Shown here piece after piece: positions 54,191-63,087 of a stretch of DNA of 64,000 bases. This DNA is from an uncultured Lachnospiraceae bacterium (GTDB lineage Bacteria > Bacillota > Clostridia > Lachnospirales > Lachnospiraceae): NCBI GenBank assembly GCA_947628225.1, contig CANQYY010000004.1:1-64000 (forward strand), given 5' to 3'. The notes beneath the pieces are model-generated. The model worked only from the letters and a program-made list of their open reading frames with translations, was not told the origin of the DNA and did not search any database. Made by a program: the position numbers and the translations under genes. Each line of letters starts with the position of its first letter. Positions within the stretch are counted from its first letter, which is position 1.

Positions 54191-56161
54191 CTACTGTGCC
54201 TTAGCTCCATCGCTCTCCTCTAACATACGCAGTCTGTCTTTCACACTGTTGGCGGCTTCCATAATTGCGGTTACGGATGCTTCAATCTCGCTGGCAGATG
54301 CGGCCAGAACCTGCGTCCTGCTATTGACGGATTCTACGATCTCACTGAGCCTGTGGGAATCGTCCACAATATCTTCTACGGACTGCATTATCTTCTTCTG
54401 GCTGTCATTGCTGCGGTTCGCCGTATCGCGGGAATCACTGGCAAGACCATTGATCTCCGAAGCAACTACGGCAAAGCCCTTTCCTGCCTCGCCGGCTCTT
54501 GCTGCCTCTATGCTCGCATTCAGGGCAAGGAGGTTTGTCTGGGAAGCAATGTCTACGACCTCAGCATTATTAGCAGCCAATTCCTTCATAAATTCATTGA
54601 TTCCATCCATCGATGACACTAATTCATCACAGAAAGCAGAAATACTCTTCATATCGTTAGAAATATCCGTGCTCTCTTTTGCATTGTTTTCATTTCCTGC
54701 CGCCATGGCGTCTACAGACTGGTAAAGATTGATAAAATCTTCATTTATGTTACGAATGGTATTAATGATGAGCTGTTTCTGCTCCTCCATCATATTTTTA
54801 TCATCCTCAAGCTGTTCTGCCAGTCCCTCGGCTTCGTGCTTCTGCTCTTCCACTTCTTTCTTTATATAATAAATACAGTTCTCTTTTTGGTTAAATTCAT
54901 TATAAATAGCCTTATTCATAAGTTCGCAGGTATCATAGCCGCAACAGGAGCAGTTGATCTTTCTCTCCTCTGCGGTAATTTTATTCATATCCATGAAAAT
55001 AGATTCCTTCTCGCTCGGGGACGGCTCCTTCACTATGCAGTCGGCAGAACGATCCGTATATTTCCTCAGATAATCCTCCAGATTCAGATTTCTGAACTGA
55101 TGATTCAGGTTCTTCAGACGCTGTTTGGGCGAAAGCTTTTTCGACCAGGCGCCGCTGCGTTTATCTGTCTTGGACTCCTCCCTGATGCGGAGCAGGGCGC
55201 AAAGGGTATCATCCTTTTCTGCCTTTTCCGCTTCGCAGCCGGTTCCATAAATACAACCGGAAGAACAATTTAAGGCATCCACAAACAAATAAGGGGTCTG
55301 CCCGGCAGCAAGCGTTTTCGCATTCCTCTCTAAATAGTGGTACATATGCTTTTCGCCTTCCATCTGGCGGATAAATACACTTTCCCCTAACAGCCAATAT
55401 ACATTCTCTTTCAGACCGCCCGGCATAGGATAGATCGAACCCAGGCCGTATTCAATCTCGTCTGACTGGAGAGGCCCGGAAATGCTGTGCTCACGCACAT
55501 ACCGGATTAAATGTTCAAAGGTAACGTTGTAAGACACATATCCCTGATTATTCGGATCGTCAATTTCCATTTTTTTGGCAATACACGGACTAATAAAAGC
55601 CAGCTTGTCTGTGATATGCATTTCCTTTTTCGCATATATGGCAGCGCACATCAGCGGACTCTGTACCGGGAACAGTTTCGGCAGAAGCTCCGGCAAATAC
55701 GATTCAATATAACGGACAACGGCAGGGCATGGCTGGGAAATCCCGCCAAGATAATCGTTCTCCTGAATGTACTTTATGTAGCCCCAGGTCGTAATGTCCG
55801 CGCCGAAAGATACGCTGATGATATGATTGACTCCCATTTGCTTTAAACCGCCGAGAATAGATTCATATTCATCCGGATAATTTGCCTTAAATGCCGGCGC
55901 CAGCAGAATAGAAATCTGCTCTCCTTTTTTCAGATCCTCAAAAAACCGCTCCGTATCATCTCGAAACTCCCTTGCCCCATGCTCGCACACATCAAAGCAT
56001 GCACCACATGCAACACAGCGGGTACCGTCTACATCAATACGCATTTTCCCGTCCACTACTTTAGACACGCATGCGCCCTGACAGCTGCAAACACTAATAC
56101 ACTTATTGCACCCAATACAATTTTCATTAGTAAAAACTAATGATTCCTGTGTATTTGTCAT
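54191..56161 (-). CDS. Soluble [FeFe]-hydrogenase-like chemoreceptor, copy 2
   Basis: 656 residues with the same domain order as its downstream neighbour but clearly diverged. Ferredoxin cysteines: C15-C18-C21-C25 and C49-C52-C55-C59. H-cluster cysteines: C145 ([11 protein letters not shown]), C193 ([12 protein letters not shown]), C299 and C303 ([10 protein letters not shown]). The extra Fe-S motif is C404, C407, C412 (CSCCGYDTC) with C429. The signalling hairpin is intact ([20 protein letters not shown]). No membrane helix or HAMP domain. It is the first of the pair behind a perfect consensus promoter, with GGAGGGG before the ATG. Different residues around the cluster suggest that the two copies tune to different potentials or ligands. 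Confidence 0.85.
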   Translation of the reverse strand: MTNTQESLVFTNENCIGCNKCISVCSCQGACVSKVVDGKMRIDVDGTRCVACGACFDVCEHGAREFRDDTERFFEDLKKGEQISILLAPAFKANYPDEYESILGGLKQMGVNHIISVSFGADITTWGYIKYIQENDYLGGISQPCPAVVRYIESYLPELLPKLFPVQSPLMCAAIYAKKEMHITDKLAFISPCIAKKMEIDDPNNQGYVSYNVTFEHLIRYVREHSISGPLQSDEIEYGLGSIYPMPGGLKENVYWLLGESVFIRQMEGEKHMYHYLERNAKTLAAGQTPYLFVDALNCSSGCIYGTGCEAEKAEKDDTLCALLRIREESKTDKRSGAWSKKLSPKQRLKNLNHQFRNLNLEDYLRKYTDRSADCIVKEPSPSEKESIFMDMNKITAEERKINCSCCGYDTCELMNKAIYNEFNQKENCIYYIKKEVEEQKHEAEGLAEQLEDDKNMMEEQKQLIINTIRNINEDFINLYQSVDAMAAGNENNAKESTDISNDMKSISAFCDELVSSMDGINEFMKELAANNAEVVDIASQTNLLALNASIEAARAGEAGKGFAVVASEINGLASDSRDTANRSNDSQKKIMQSVEDIVDDSHRLSEIVESVNSRTQVLAASASEIEASVTAIMEAANSVKDRLRMLEESDGAKAQ

Positions 56162-56203
56162 ATTTTCCCCTCCATAATTAAAAAAACGATTTATTTACAC
56201 TAA

Positions 56204-56232
56204 ATTATAATTTATTCTATAAATATTGTCAA
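56204..56232 (-). promoter_or_regulatory. Perfect consensus promoter of the hydrogenase-chemoreceptor pair
   Basis: TTGACA (56227-56232), 17-base spacer, TATAAT (56204-56209) on the minus strand, about 43 bases before the first ATG. This is a housekeeping-type promoter, not a flagellar sigma-28 one. Confidence 0.75.
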
Positions 56233-56241
56233 GATTTACAC

Positions 56242-56300
56242 AAAAAACGACACCCGAAAAAGCTCTCCCTGTGGAGGGCCGATTTCAGGCGTCGTTTTTC
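56242..56300 (-). terminator. Terminator of the glutathione peroxidase-OhrR operon
   Basis: A long stem with outer arms AAAAACGAC / GTCGTTTTTT, an inner CTCC/GGAG helix and a T-run on the minus strand. Confidence 0.82.
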
Positions 56301-56324
56301 TAAATTTATGCGTAGGGCTCTCAC

Positions 56325-56762
56325 CTATTTTGTGAGAATGCCGAGTACCTTATACAGTAACGCATAGAGCTGCTTAGCTTCTCCGGTATCGAGTTTTACG
56401 CAGCGGGCAACCTTTTGGGGAACATCCTTCGCTTTTTCCTTTAGCGCTTCTCCATTTTCCGTTATTTCAACCATTAGCACGCGCTCATCCTCTGTACTGC
56501 GGTAGCGTTTGACAAGACCTTTTGTTTCCATGCTTTTCAGCACCGGAGTCAGCGTGCCGGAATCCAGAAACAGCTTTTTCCCAAGTTCTTTTACTGTTAT
56601 CTTTTTTTTCTCCCAAAGCACCATCATAGCAATATACTGGGTATAGGTGATGCCAAGCTTATCCAGAAAGGGCCTGTACTGCTTGATTACTTCACGGGAA
56701 GCTGCATATAACGGAAAGCATAATTGATTTTCAATCTTTAACTCTTCGTAATTACTGCTCAT
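56325..56762 (-). CDS. MarR-family regulator of the OhrR type
   Basis: 145 residues. Winged-helix core with LGITYTQYIAMMVLWEKKKI, GKKLFLDSGTLTPVLKSMET and the wing KRYRSTEDERVLMVEITENG. From the chosen start (MSSNYEE) the peroxide-sensing cysteine is residue 15 (ENQLCFPLYAASRE), the position used by Bacillus OhrR. Oxidation of this Cys by organic peroxides normally releases the DNA. The start overlaps the end of the flavodoxin gene by 11 bases. It is last in the operon and probably represses it through the palindrome at 58009-58028. Confidence 0.88.
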   Translation of the reverse strand: MSSNYEELKIENQLCFPLYAASREVIKQYRPFLDKLGITYTQYIAMMVLWEKKKITVKELGKKLFLDSGTLTPVLKSMETKGLVKRYRSTEDERVLMVEITENGEALKEKAKDVPQKVARCVKLDTGEAKQLYALLYKVLGILTK

Positions 56763-57171
56763 TTGATTTAACAACCCTTTCCGCAAACAAGGCGGCATTT
56801 TTTACGTCATTTTCATTCGGTCGCCCTTTATTTACAAATTTGAATTCCCCACGGCAGTGGAATTCCTCATCTGACAGCTTTATCCCAAGCGGCTCCGTCA
56901 ATTTTCTCATTGGTTTTTTCATGGATTTCATCATTGCCGATGTGCCAAAGCATACAATTTTACCGATATTATCTTTGTTTGCGGTAATAAAGTTCTTTAC
57001 CTCCCTGTCCATATCAAAAGCATAATAGGAACAGCCAAGGAAAAGAAGCTCTGCCGGTTCGTCAAGCGGTACGGAGATATTCTCCGCCTTAACATTTATT
57101 TTCTCTGCTATTGCTTCCGCCAGCTTTTTAGTATGCCCGGAACGAGTATAATATCTTATTGCAATATTCAT
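56752..57171 (-). CDS. Flavodoxin-like protein
   Basis: 139 residues. FMN-phosphate loop at the N-terminus (YYTRSGHTKKLAEAIAEKI), central beta-strands ELLFLGCSYYAF and KIVCFGTSAMMK. It probably carries electrons or acts as a small flavoprotein reductase. The start at 57171 follows GGAGG by eight bases; the GTG six bases earlier lies in that site. It is third in the peroxide-stress operon, where it could supply electrons to repair enzymes. Confidence 0.85.
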   Translation of the reverse strand: MNIAIRYYTRSGHTKKLAEAIAEKINVKAENISVPLDEPAELLFLGCSYYAFDMDREVKNFITANKDNIGKIVCFGTSAMMKSMKKPMRKLTEPLGIKLSDEEFHCRGEFKFVNKGRPNENDVKNAALFAERVVKSNEQ

Positions 57172-57186
57172 AGACACCTCCTGTTT

Positions 57187-57441
57187 TTATGAAAGCTTAT
57201 CATATGCCTCCCTGACGGCATGGGCAAGCTGGTCTGCGCAGGATGTCGCGCGTCTGCCGCAGGTGTTGCCTAAAAGCTTATTCTCAATTTCTTCTACCGT
57301 GCTCCCCTCCAGTAATTTGGATATCGCCTTCAAATTACCGTTGCACCCTCCGTAAAATTCAATATTACTGATAACATTCCCATCAATATCAAAGCGGATC
57401 ATTTGTGAACAGGTATCCTTTGTTTTGTATTCGTATCGCAT
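57187..57441 (-). CDS. TSCPD-domain protein (TIGR03905-like)
   Basis: 84 residues. Cys-rich short protein with DTCSQMIRFDIDG, FYGGCNGNLKAISKLLEG and 'GNTCGRRATSCADQLAHAV'. The TSCPD domain is also found at the C-terminus of some ribonucleotide reductases and as a stand-alone protein; its function is not known. The start at 57441 follows AAGGAGTG. Its first codons overlap the end of the glutathione peroxidase gene by 43 bases in another frame. Confidence 0.85.
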   Translation of the reverse strand: MRYEYKTKDTCSQMIRFDIDGNVISNIEFYGGCNGNLKAISKLLEGSTVEEIENKLLGNTCGRRATSCADQLAHAVREAYDKLS

Positions 57442-57980
57442 GAAAGACACTCCTTTATTCTCTTTTTTAAATTTTTCATATCCGTTGGTTCAAATCGCGC
57501 GACAATATTTCCGTCACGGTCAATCAGGAATTTTGTAAAATTCCATTTAATCTTACCGTTTTCCTTATAATCCTTGTCCATCTTTTTCGCAATGCCATTC
57601 ATCATAAGAGCCATAGGACTTTTTCCAAATCCCTCAAATTTTGTATGTTCCGTCAGCCAGTTAAAAAGCGGGATGGCATTTTCTCCGTTTACATCCACTT
57701 TGGCAAACTGCGGGAATGTAATGCCATACCTGCCGGTGCAAAAGGAATGAATTTCTTCATCATCTCCCGGAGCCTGTCCGCCGAACTGATTACAGGGAAA
57801 ATCAAGGATTTCCAGCCCCTGTTCCTTAAATTCATCATAAAGATCCTGTAATTCATCATATTGCGGAGTAAAGCCACAACCCGTTGCCGTGTTGACGATA
57901 AGCAGAACCTTCCCCCTATAATCAGAAAGAGAAACCTCTTCTCCGTCCCGCGCTTTTACCTTGAACTCATATACAGACAT
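57399..57980 (-). CDS. Glutathione peroxidase family protein (Cys type)
   Basis: 193 residues. It reduces hydroperoxides, in bacteria usually with thioredoxin. The peroxidatic Cys35 lies in NTATGCGFTPQYDEL, with supporting residues in LDFPCNQFGGQAPG and KIKWNFTKFLID. It uses cysteine, not selenocysteine. It is the first gene of the operon with TSCPD, flavodoxin and OhrR-type genes. The last ~15 residues (CDTNTKQRIPVHK) extend past the usual family end because the frame runs into the next gene. Confidence 0.93.
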   Translation of the reverse strand: MSVYEFKVKARDGEEVSLSDYRGKVLLIVNTATGCGFTPQYDELQDLYDEFKEQGLEILDFPCNQFGGQAPGDDEEIHSFCTGRYGITFPQFAKVDVNGENAIPLFNWLTEHTKFEGFGKSPMALMMNGIAKKMDKDYKENGKIKWNFTKFLIDRDGNIVARFEPTDMKNLKKRIKECLSCDTNTKQRIPVHK

Positions 57981-58008
57981 ATTAAGCCTCCTATTCGTTT
58001 GGATAAAA

Positions 58009-58028
58009 TTAAATTGTGTTCAATTAAA
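58009..58028. promoter_or_regulatory. OhrR-like palindromic operator
   Basis: TTAAATTG-TGTT-CAATTAAA, one mismatch over 8+8 bases, covering the predicted transcription start right after the -10. It resembles the AATT-rich inverted repeat bound by OhrR regulators. Confidence 0.6.
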
Positions 58029-58056
58029 TTATAGGGCATTGACTTTGCATTGTCAA
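58028..58056 (-). promoter_or_regulatory. Perfect consensus promoter of the peroxide-stress operon
   Basis: TTGACA (58051-58056), 17-base spacer, TATAAT (58028-58033) on the minus strand. A strong promoter with an operator at +1 fits a repressor-controlled stress operon. Confidence 0.8.
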
Positions 58057-58116
58057 TAGTTATTTTATCTTTATTGTTTATTATAGAAAAAGGGATGCGA
58101 TGGATTTTCCTATAGG

Positions 58117-58148
58117 ATAAAACAGTGGCAGGGTGCTCCTGCCACTGT
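58117..58148 (-). terminator. Terminator of the CotH-family gene
   Basis: A perfect 11-bp stem (ACAGTGGCAGG / CCTGCCACTGT) with a 5-base loop and TTTAT on the minus strand, just past the stop. Confidence 0.8.
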
Positions 58149-58157
58149 CTGTTTCGG

Positions 58158-60638
58158 TTATTTTACACGAATGCGTTTTATCTTACTGAATTTTCCGTAA
58201 ACCTTCTTACCATCCGCGCCTTTTCGGTAAGCGCGGACTTTGATGTAATATTTTGTTTTCCGTTTCAGCTTTTTGATTGTTACCGTACGCTTTACTGTTT
58301 TTTTCTTCTTTTTTGATTTTGTAAACTTTTTATTGCGCGCATAGATAATTTCAAAGCCGTCCGCAGATAGTTTCTTGATTTTTACCTTTATTGTCTTTTT
58401 CTTCGGCGAGGTTACCTTTTGTATAACCGCTCTCTTTGGCGCCTTTATCTTCTTCGCTGGGTTTGGCGTCTTTTTCGGATCAGGCGTCACAGAGGGCTTC
58501 CCTGTCGGCTTCGCGGTGACGGCAGGCGCCGCAGAAGGCGTTTCTGCCGGTTTCACGGTAGCGGCAGGCGCCGCAGAAGGCGTCGCTGTCGGTTTCGCGG
58601 TAGTGGCAGGCGTCGCAGAAGGCTTCTCTGCCGGCTTCTCTTCATAAAGGGCTTTAATCGAAGCAGAGTTTGCACTCAGGGTAATCTGCGTTTCCTGTGC
58701 CTTCGCATCGGCAACGGTTCCACCGGTTACCTCCCAGCCGGAGAAAGTATAACCGGATACTTCGGGCGCTGCCACACGGACAGGAACTTCCCTCCAATAC
58801 TCTCCCGTCCACGGACTACTGTTTGATACCTTTTCTTTCAAAGTATTTATCGTAAGATCCGCCTCCTGCTGCAAACTGGTGGACACGGATACAGACGCCT
58901 TGTTCTTTACAGAAAGATGCTTTTTCAAAATAGTATCCATACGGGACGCCATGTTTTTCCATAGATTCATAAAGTTTGATACGGAGCTATTAAAACATTG
59001 CATGCATTTTTCATCTATTTCAGTAGAACTCTGGCACCAGTCCGTTCCAAACCGCTTATTCTGTTCCGGCATTAACGCTTCATACAAAGATTTGAATTCC
59101 GTATAGTCCGCATTATATTTTTCGTAATTGAAGTTCTCGTTTAGTAAATCCATTACCGTATTAGCAAATGCCTGTTTGAACTGGCTGTTGGCAAGCAAAG
59201 CGGCAAACAGGGGATCCTTTCCCTTTGACATGAAGCCGCTCCCCTTCATATCGGCAATCGTATCTAAATTTAAATAAGCCTGAAGATCCCCGCTGTAAAG
59301 GCTCATACTGTATTCCGTATCGTGAAGCAGCCAGCGCCATTTCCCATCCTCGTATTTGCTGCCCGGCACCACCTCTCTGGAACGCCAGAGCTGATTGTTT
59401 TTGTCCTGCCCCCAATCTTCATTCCCGATGAGGACTTCTGTGGCATAATAATCGAGGTAGCTTTGCAGCTCAACTGCATCCAAAAACTTCTGATAATTTT
59501 CTTCCTTGGACATATCCAATGACGACAATTTCTTCAAATCCTCATACAAAGCAAGGTCGCTGTCCTGTCCTTCGTCTACCTCGCCGTCCTTAATGATAAC
59601 GACATTATCTTTATTTACGCCAAATTCCTCTTCAAGCCAATTATCGCCATACTTTTCCTGGATATTGTAAAGCCCCCAGTACTCGCCATTCAAATAAACA
59701 ATGCACGGCCGATGCGCCTGTGTGGATATGTTCCGGTCGGCTACGCGGCTCTGAATGAAAACATCTCTTGTTTTTGAAACTAAAGTATCATTTCCACCGT
59801 TTCTAAGAACAAAGTTTTTGTACTTCTTTGTCGCCTCTGTTCCCTCATAGTTTGTTGCTCCCGGTATCAATTCGTATTTTAGGTTTTTCTGTCCGTATTC
59901 CTCTCGAAAGTATACGTTCATGCTCTTCTGCTGATATTGCCTTGTGTAACCGCCATGAACGCGGATCCCGATGTCATAACCAAAACCGATTTTTCCGCTT
60001 TCTTCATAAAAATCGGCATAAGCTTCTCTCTCCCACTCTCTTCCGTGCTGGTTATAATTGTCATGGTTTCCCGTCACAAAAATACCGATTTCATTGTCCA
60101 TCAGGTTTTTCGGGTCGGTAACAAGAGAAAGCACCGCTGTATTTTCGTACCGCGTTGTCTTATTCTTCCCGACAAAATAAGTTTTTGTCACAACCGGGCT
60201 CTCGTTCCCTTCTGCATCTACTGCCATCGCCCGGATAACCGTAGATTTTGCCACCTGGGCATCCGTAGCCGTATATTGCTTTGTCTGTGTCATCTTTTTC
60301 GCATTTTCCGGTGTTGCCAGTACATTTTTCTCTCCGGTGCGGTCTTTTACGGAAATCGGATTTTGATACTGATAAATCTGCGCATTTCCCTCTGCCTTAC
60401 GCTCCGGAGAAGGAACGCTGCCATCGGTAGAGTAATAAATCGTAGTTCCCGCTCCCGCGGTCAGTGTCAGATTAAAAGCAGCATCGTAATTACCGCTTTC
60501 TTTTGAAAATGCAGGCGCAGCGACGGTTACTGCCTCTGCTGCCTCCGCCTTCTGCAGCGGTATGCCAGCCGGAACTATCTGCAATACAAGAGCCAGTACC
60601 AGAAAAAGCCCGCAAATCTGTTTTCCTGTTTTTTTCAT
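58158..60638 (-). CDS. Secreted CotH-family protein with chitobiase-type, InlB-type and Fn3-like domains
   Basis: About 826 residues. Signal peptide, then a chitobiase C-terminal-type module (LTAGAGTTIYYSTDGSVPSP, about 50-110). The CotH domain (about 165-590) has 'VLSLVTDPKNLMDNEIGIFV', YNIQEKYGDNWLEEEFGV and the kinase-like acidic residues in WRWLLHDTEYSMSLY. CotH of Bacillus is an atypical kinase that phosphorylates spore-coat proteins; secreted relatives are also found in cellulosome-type proteins. An InlB-like repeat (GYTFSGWEVTGG), a Pro/Thr/Ala linker with SATPATTAKPT-type units and a lysine-rich Fn3-like end follow. The start at 60638 follows GGAGGG. Export argues against a classic cytosolic spore-coat role. 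Confidence 0.83.
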   Translation of the reverse strand: MKKTGKQICGLFLVLALVLQIVPAGIPLQKAEAAEAVTVAAPAFSKESGNYDAAFNLTLTAGAGTTIYYSTDGSVPSPERKAEGNAQIYQYQNPISVKDRTGEKNVLATPENAKKMTQTKQYTATDAQVAKSTVIRAMAVDAEGNESPVVTKTYFVGKNKTTRYENTAVLSLVTDPKNLMDNEIGIFVTGNHDNYNQHGREWEREAYADFYEESGKIGFGYDIGIRVHGGYTRQYQQKSMNVYFREEYGQKNLKYELIPGATNYEGTEATKKYKNFVLRNGGNDTLVSKTRDVFIQSRVADRNISTQAHRPCIVYLNGEYWGLYNIQEKYGDNWLEEEFGVNKDNVVIIKDGEVDEGQDSDLALYEDLKKLSSLDMSKEENYQKFLDAVELQSYLDYYATEVLIGNEDWGQDKNNQLWRSREVVPGSKYEDGKWRWLLHDTEYSMSLYSGDLQAYLNLDTIADMKGSGFMSKGKDPLFAALLANSQFKQAFANTVMDLLNENFNYEKYNADYTEFKSLYEALMPEQNKRFGTDWCQSSTEIDEKCMQCFNSSVSNFMNLWKNMASRMDTILKKHLSVKNKASVSVSTSLQQEADLTINTLKEKVSNSSPWTGEYWREVPVRVAAPEVSGYTFSGWEVTGGTVADAKAQETQITLSANSASIKALYEEKPAEKPSATPATTAKPTATPSAAPAATVKPAETPSAAPAVTAKPTGKPSVTPDPKKTPNPAKKIKAPKRAVIQKVTSPKKKTIKVKIKKLSADGFEIIYARNKKFTKSKKKKKTVKRTVTIKKLKRKTKYYIKVRAYRKGADGKKVYGKFSKIKRIRVK

Positions 60639-60699
60639 TATTCCCTCCATTCTGAAGTATTATCTTCGTTTCGTCTTAAGTTACTGAACTGTTATTTAT

Positions 60700-60728
60700 A
60701 TTATAAAGTTGCCGGAATTGTCTGTCAA
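60700..60728 (-). promoter_or_regulatory. Perfect consensus promoter of the CotH-family gene
   Basis: TTGACA (60723-60728), 17-base spacer, TATAAT (60700-60705) on the minus strand. Confidence 0.78.
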
Positions 60729-60763
60729 CGGAAAGTTGAGGGCTGGCACACCTTTCCAGCGCC

Positions 60764-60909
60764 CGTTCGCCGACCTCCGGTAATATTTGCGGTGCTCGTT
60801 CGCCGACCTCCTCCGGTGATATTCGCGGTGTCCGTTCGCCGACCCCCTCCTTCGGTAATATTCGCGGTGTCCGTTCGCTGTCCCCCTCCGAAGGAGGAGG
60901 ACAGCGAAC
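60764..60909. repeat. Tandem GC-rich repeats ending in a 17-bp hairpin
   Basis: Four copies begin CGTTCGC at 60764, 60797, 60833 and 60872, spaced 33, 36 and 39 bases. Each holds GGTAATATTCGCGGTG-type DNA. The last copy merges into a hairpin (60873-60909, 17-bp stem, one mismatch, 3-base loop). On the minus strand a 105-codon frame (60676-60993) runs through all copies, since the spacings are multiples of three, but it lacks a convincing ribosome site and known domain. I treat the block as a non-coding repeat. Confidence 0.7.
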
Positions 60910-60929
60910 TACGCGCGCAAGCGCGCTAT

Positions 60930-60989
60930 ATAAACAGAGAAGGGCGCCCTCCGGCAAGCAAGCTTGCCGGGGCGTCCTTCTCTGTTTAT
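60930..60989. repeat. Large 28-bp hairpin downstream of tpiA
   Basis: Stem of 14, 5 and 9 bp with a 2-base bulge and a 2-base loop (outer arm ATAAACAGAGAAGG, inner arm CCGGCAAGC). No T-run follows on either strand. A short GCGCGC palindrome lies between it and the tandem repeats. It could be a dispersed palindromic element or an mRNA 3'-end structure for tpiA. Confidence 0.7.
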
Positions 60990-61018
60990 GCACCGCTTAT
61001 TGTGTTCGCGTTCGTTCC

Positions 61019-61765
61019 CTATGCGTTTACGATTTTGCCGAAGTCCGGCTTTAAGGAGGCGCCTCCGATAAGGCCGCCGTCGATGTTTGGCTTTGCTAAA
61101 AGCTCTGCTGCGTTTCCGGCGTTCATAGAACCGCCATACTGGATACGGATAGCCTCTGCGGTCGCCGTATCATAAATTTCTCCCAGCACCTTGCGGATGG
61201 CAGCGCAGACTTCCTCTGCCTGATCGGCTGTCGCTGTTTCGCCGGTTCCGATTGCCCAGATTGGCTCATAGGCAATAACTGCTTTTTTCGCCTCATCTGC
61301 CGCCACATTCTGGAAAGCAATCTTAATCTGCATACGAATCCAGTCTACGTAGATGCCCTGCTTTCTCTGGGTCAGGGTTTCCCCGCAGCATATAATCGGA
61401 ATCAGATCATGCTCCAATGCTTTCAATACCTTTTTATTTACCGTTTCATCCGTTTCCGCAAAGTATTCTCTTCTTTCGGAATGTCCGATAATAACATATT
61501 TTACCCCGGCATCTACGAGCATGGCGGGAGCAATTTCACCGGTGTAGGCTCCGCTTTCTTCAAAATATAAATTTTCAGCGCCTACCTTTACATTGCTTCC
61601 CTTTACCGCCTCAGCCACCGGGATAATATCAATGGCAGGCACGCAGAATACTACATCTGCCTCCTCATTTTTCACTAAGGGGAGCAATTCTTTCACTAAG
61701 GCAACTGCTTCCGTAGGAGTTTTATTCATTTTCCAGTTACCTGCAATAATTCTTTTTCTTGCCAT
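61019..61765 (-). CDS. tpiA: Triose-phosphate isomerase
   Basis: 248 residues from the chosen start ([14 protein letters not shown]). It interconverts dihydroxyacetone phosphate and glyceraldehyde 3-phosphate. The substrate lysine is in GNWKMN, the electrophilic His in [11 protein letters not shown], the catalytic Glu in [11 protein letters not shown], and the phosphate loop near [12 protein letters not shown] start nine bases earlier is possible but sits too near the AAGG site. Last gene of the gap-pgk-tpiA glycolytic cluster. Confidence 0.97.
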   Translation of the reverse strand: MARKRIIAGNWKMNKTPTEAVALVKELLPLVKNEEADVVFCVPAIDIIPVAEAVKGSNVKVGAENLYFEESGAYTGEIAPAMLVDAGVKYVIIGHSERREYFAETDETVNKKVLKALEHDLIPIICCGETLTQRKQGIYVDWIRMQIKIAFQNVAADEAKKAVIAYEPIWAIGTGETATADQAEEVCAAIRKVLGEIYDTATAEAIRIQYGGSMNAGNAAELLAKPNIDGGLIGGASLKPDFGKIVNA

Positions 61766-61852
61766 GGTTTCCATTTCCTTTCTTCTGTTTCCCGTTTTTC
61801 AGGGTAAACCGCCGGCAAACCAGCCGTCACTGAAATACGGTCCTGCTATGGT

Positions 61853-63049
61853 TTAACGGTCGTTAGCCGCAGCTACTCCCGGAAGCTCTTTGCCCTCTAA
61901 AAATTCCAGAGAAGCGCCGCCGCCGGTGGAGATATGGGTCATCTTGTCGCCAAATCCCAACTGGTTTACCGCCGCCGCGCTGTCGCCGCCGCCGATAATG
62001 GTAGTAGCGCCGGAAAGCTCTGCCATAGCCTCTGCTACCGCTACGGTACCCTTTGCGAAATTCGGCATTTCAAAGCAGCCCATCGGCCCGTTCCATACAA
62101 CAGTCTTAGCGCCCTTTACGGCATCGGCAAACAGTTTTGCTGTTTCCGGGCCAATATCAAGGCCTTCCATATCATCCGGAATCTCGCCGCGTCCCACTAC
62201 TTTGTAATTGGCATCATTGGAAAAATCGTCTGCTACTACAGTATCGATTGGAATCAACAGCTTAACGCCCTTTTCTTCCGCTTTTTTCTCCATATCAAGA
62301 GCGTACTGCTTATAATCCTCCTCCAAAAGGGATTTTCCTACCGGTTCGCCATGGGCCGCCATAAAGGTATACGCCATACCGCCTCCGATAATCAGGGTGT
62401 CTACTTTATCTAACAGGTTATTGATAACAGAAATTTTAGAAGAAACCTTTGCTCCGCCTAATATGGCAACAAACGGTCTTTCAGGATTATTTACCGCATT
62501 TCCCAAAAAATCAATTTCTTTCTGCATCAGATAGCCGACTACTGCCGTGTCTACATACTTCGTTACCCCGACATTGGAGCAGTGGGCTCTGTGGGCGGTG
62601 CCAAAAGCATCGTTGACAAATACATCTGCCAGTGAAGCAAGGTCTTTTGAAAATGCCTCTTCATTTTTTGTTTCCTCTGCACGGTACCGGGTATTTTCAA
62701 GCAGCACGACGTCCCCGTCATTCATAGCCTCTACCGCCGCCTTAGCATTGGCTCCGACTACATTTGCATCCGCAGCAAATTTTACTTCTTTGTTTAACAG
62801 CTCGGAAAGGCGTTTTGCCACCGGCGCCAGAGAAAGCTCCGGCTTTGGCTCTCCTTTTGGCTTGCCAAGATGAGAGCAGAGGATTACCTTTCCCCCGTCG
62901 CCAATTAATTTTTTTATCGTAGGAAGGGCTGCCACCAGACGGTTTTCATCTGTGATTTTCCCTTCCTGCAGCGGTACGTTAAAGTCACAGCGTACCAAGA
63001 CCCGTTTGCCTTTTACATTAATATCATCTACTGATTTTTTGTTTAACAT
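61853..63049 (-). CDS. pgk: Phosphoglycerate kinase
   Basis: 398 residues. It makes ATP from 1,3-bisphosphoglycerate. Motifs: [52 protein letters not shown] and [16 protein letters not shown]-type weak and AAACGGAGG strong ribosome sites precede the ATG. It lies 103 bases after gap, with a hairpin between, and 87 bases before tpiA. Confidence 0.97.
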   Translation of the reverse strand: MLNKKSVDDINVKGKRVLVRCDFNVPLQEGKITDENRLVAALPTIKKLIGDGGKVILCSHLGKPKGEPKPELSLAPVAKRLSELLNKEVKFAADANVVGANAKAAVEAMNDGDVVLLENTRYRAEETKNEEAFSKDLASLADVFVNDAFGTAHRAHCSNVGVTKYVDTAVVGYLMQKEIDFLGNAVNNPERPFVAILGGAKVSSKISVINNLLDKVDTLIIGGGMAYTFMAAHGEPVGKSLLEEDYKQYALDMEKKAEEKGVKLLIPIDTVVADDFSNDANYKVVGRGEIPDDMEGLDIGPETAKLFADAVKGAKTVVWNGPMGCFEMPNFAKGTVAVAEAMAELSGATTIIGGGDSAAAVNQLGFGDKMTHISTGGGASLEFLEGKELPGVAAANDR

Positions 63050-63087
63050 AAGAAACCTCCGTTTTTTTATTTATGGCAAAAGCCAAT

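Noticed and set aside
60764..60909. CRISPR array
   Set aside because: The repeats lie directly next to each other with no unique spacers, lengths differ (33/36/39), and no cas genes are in the window.
60676..60993. 105-codon minus-strand frame through the repeat block
   Set aside because: It reads through both hairpins and the repeats, has no convincing ribosome site or known domain, and overlaps the CotH promoter. Kept as a note on the repeat rather than a gene.
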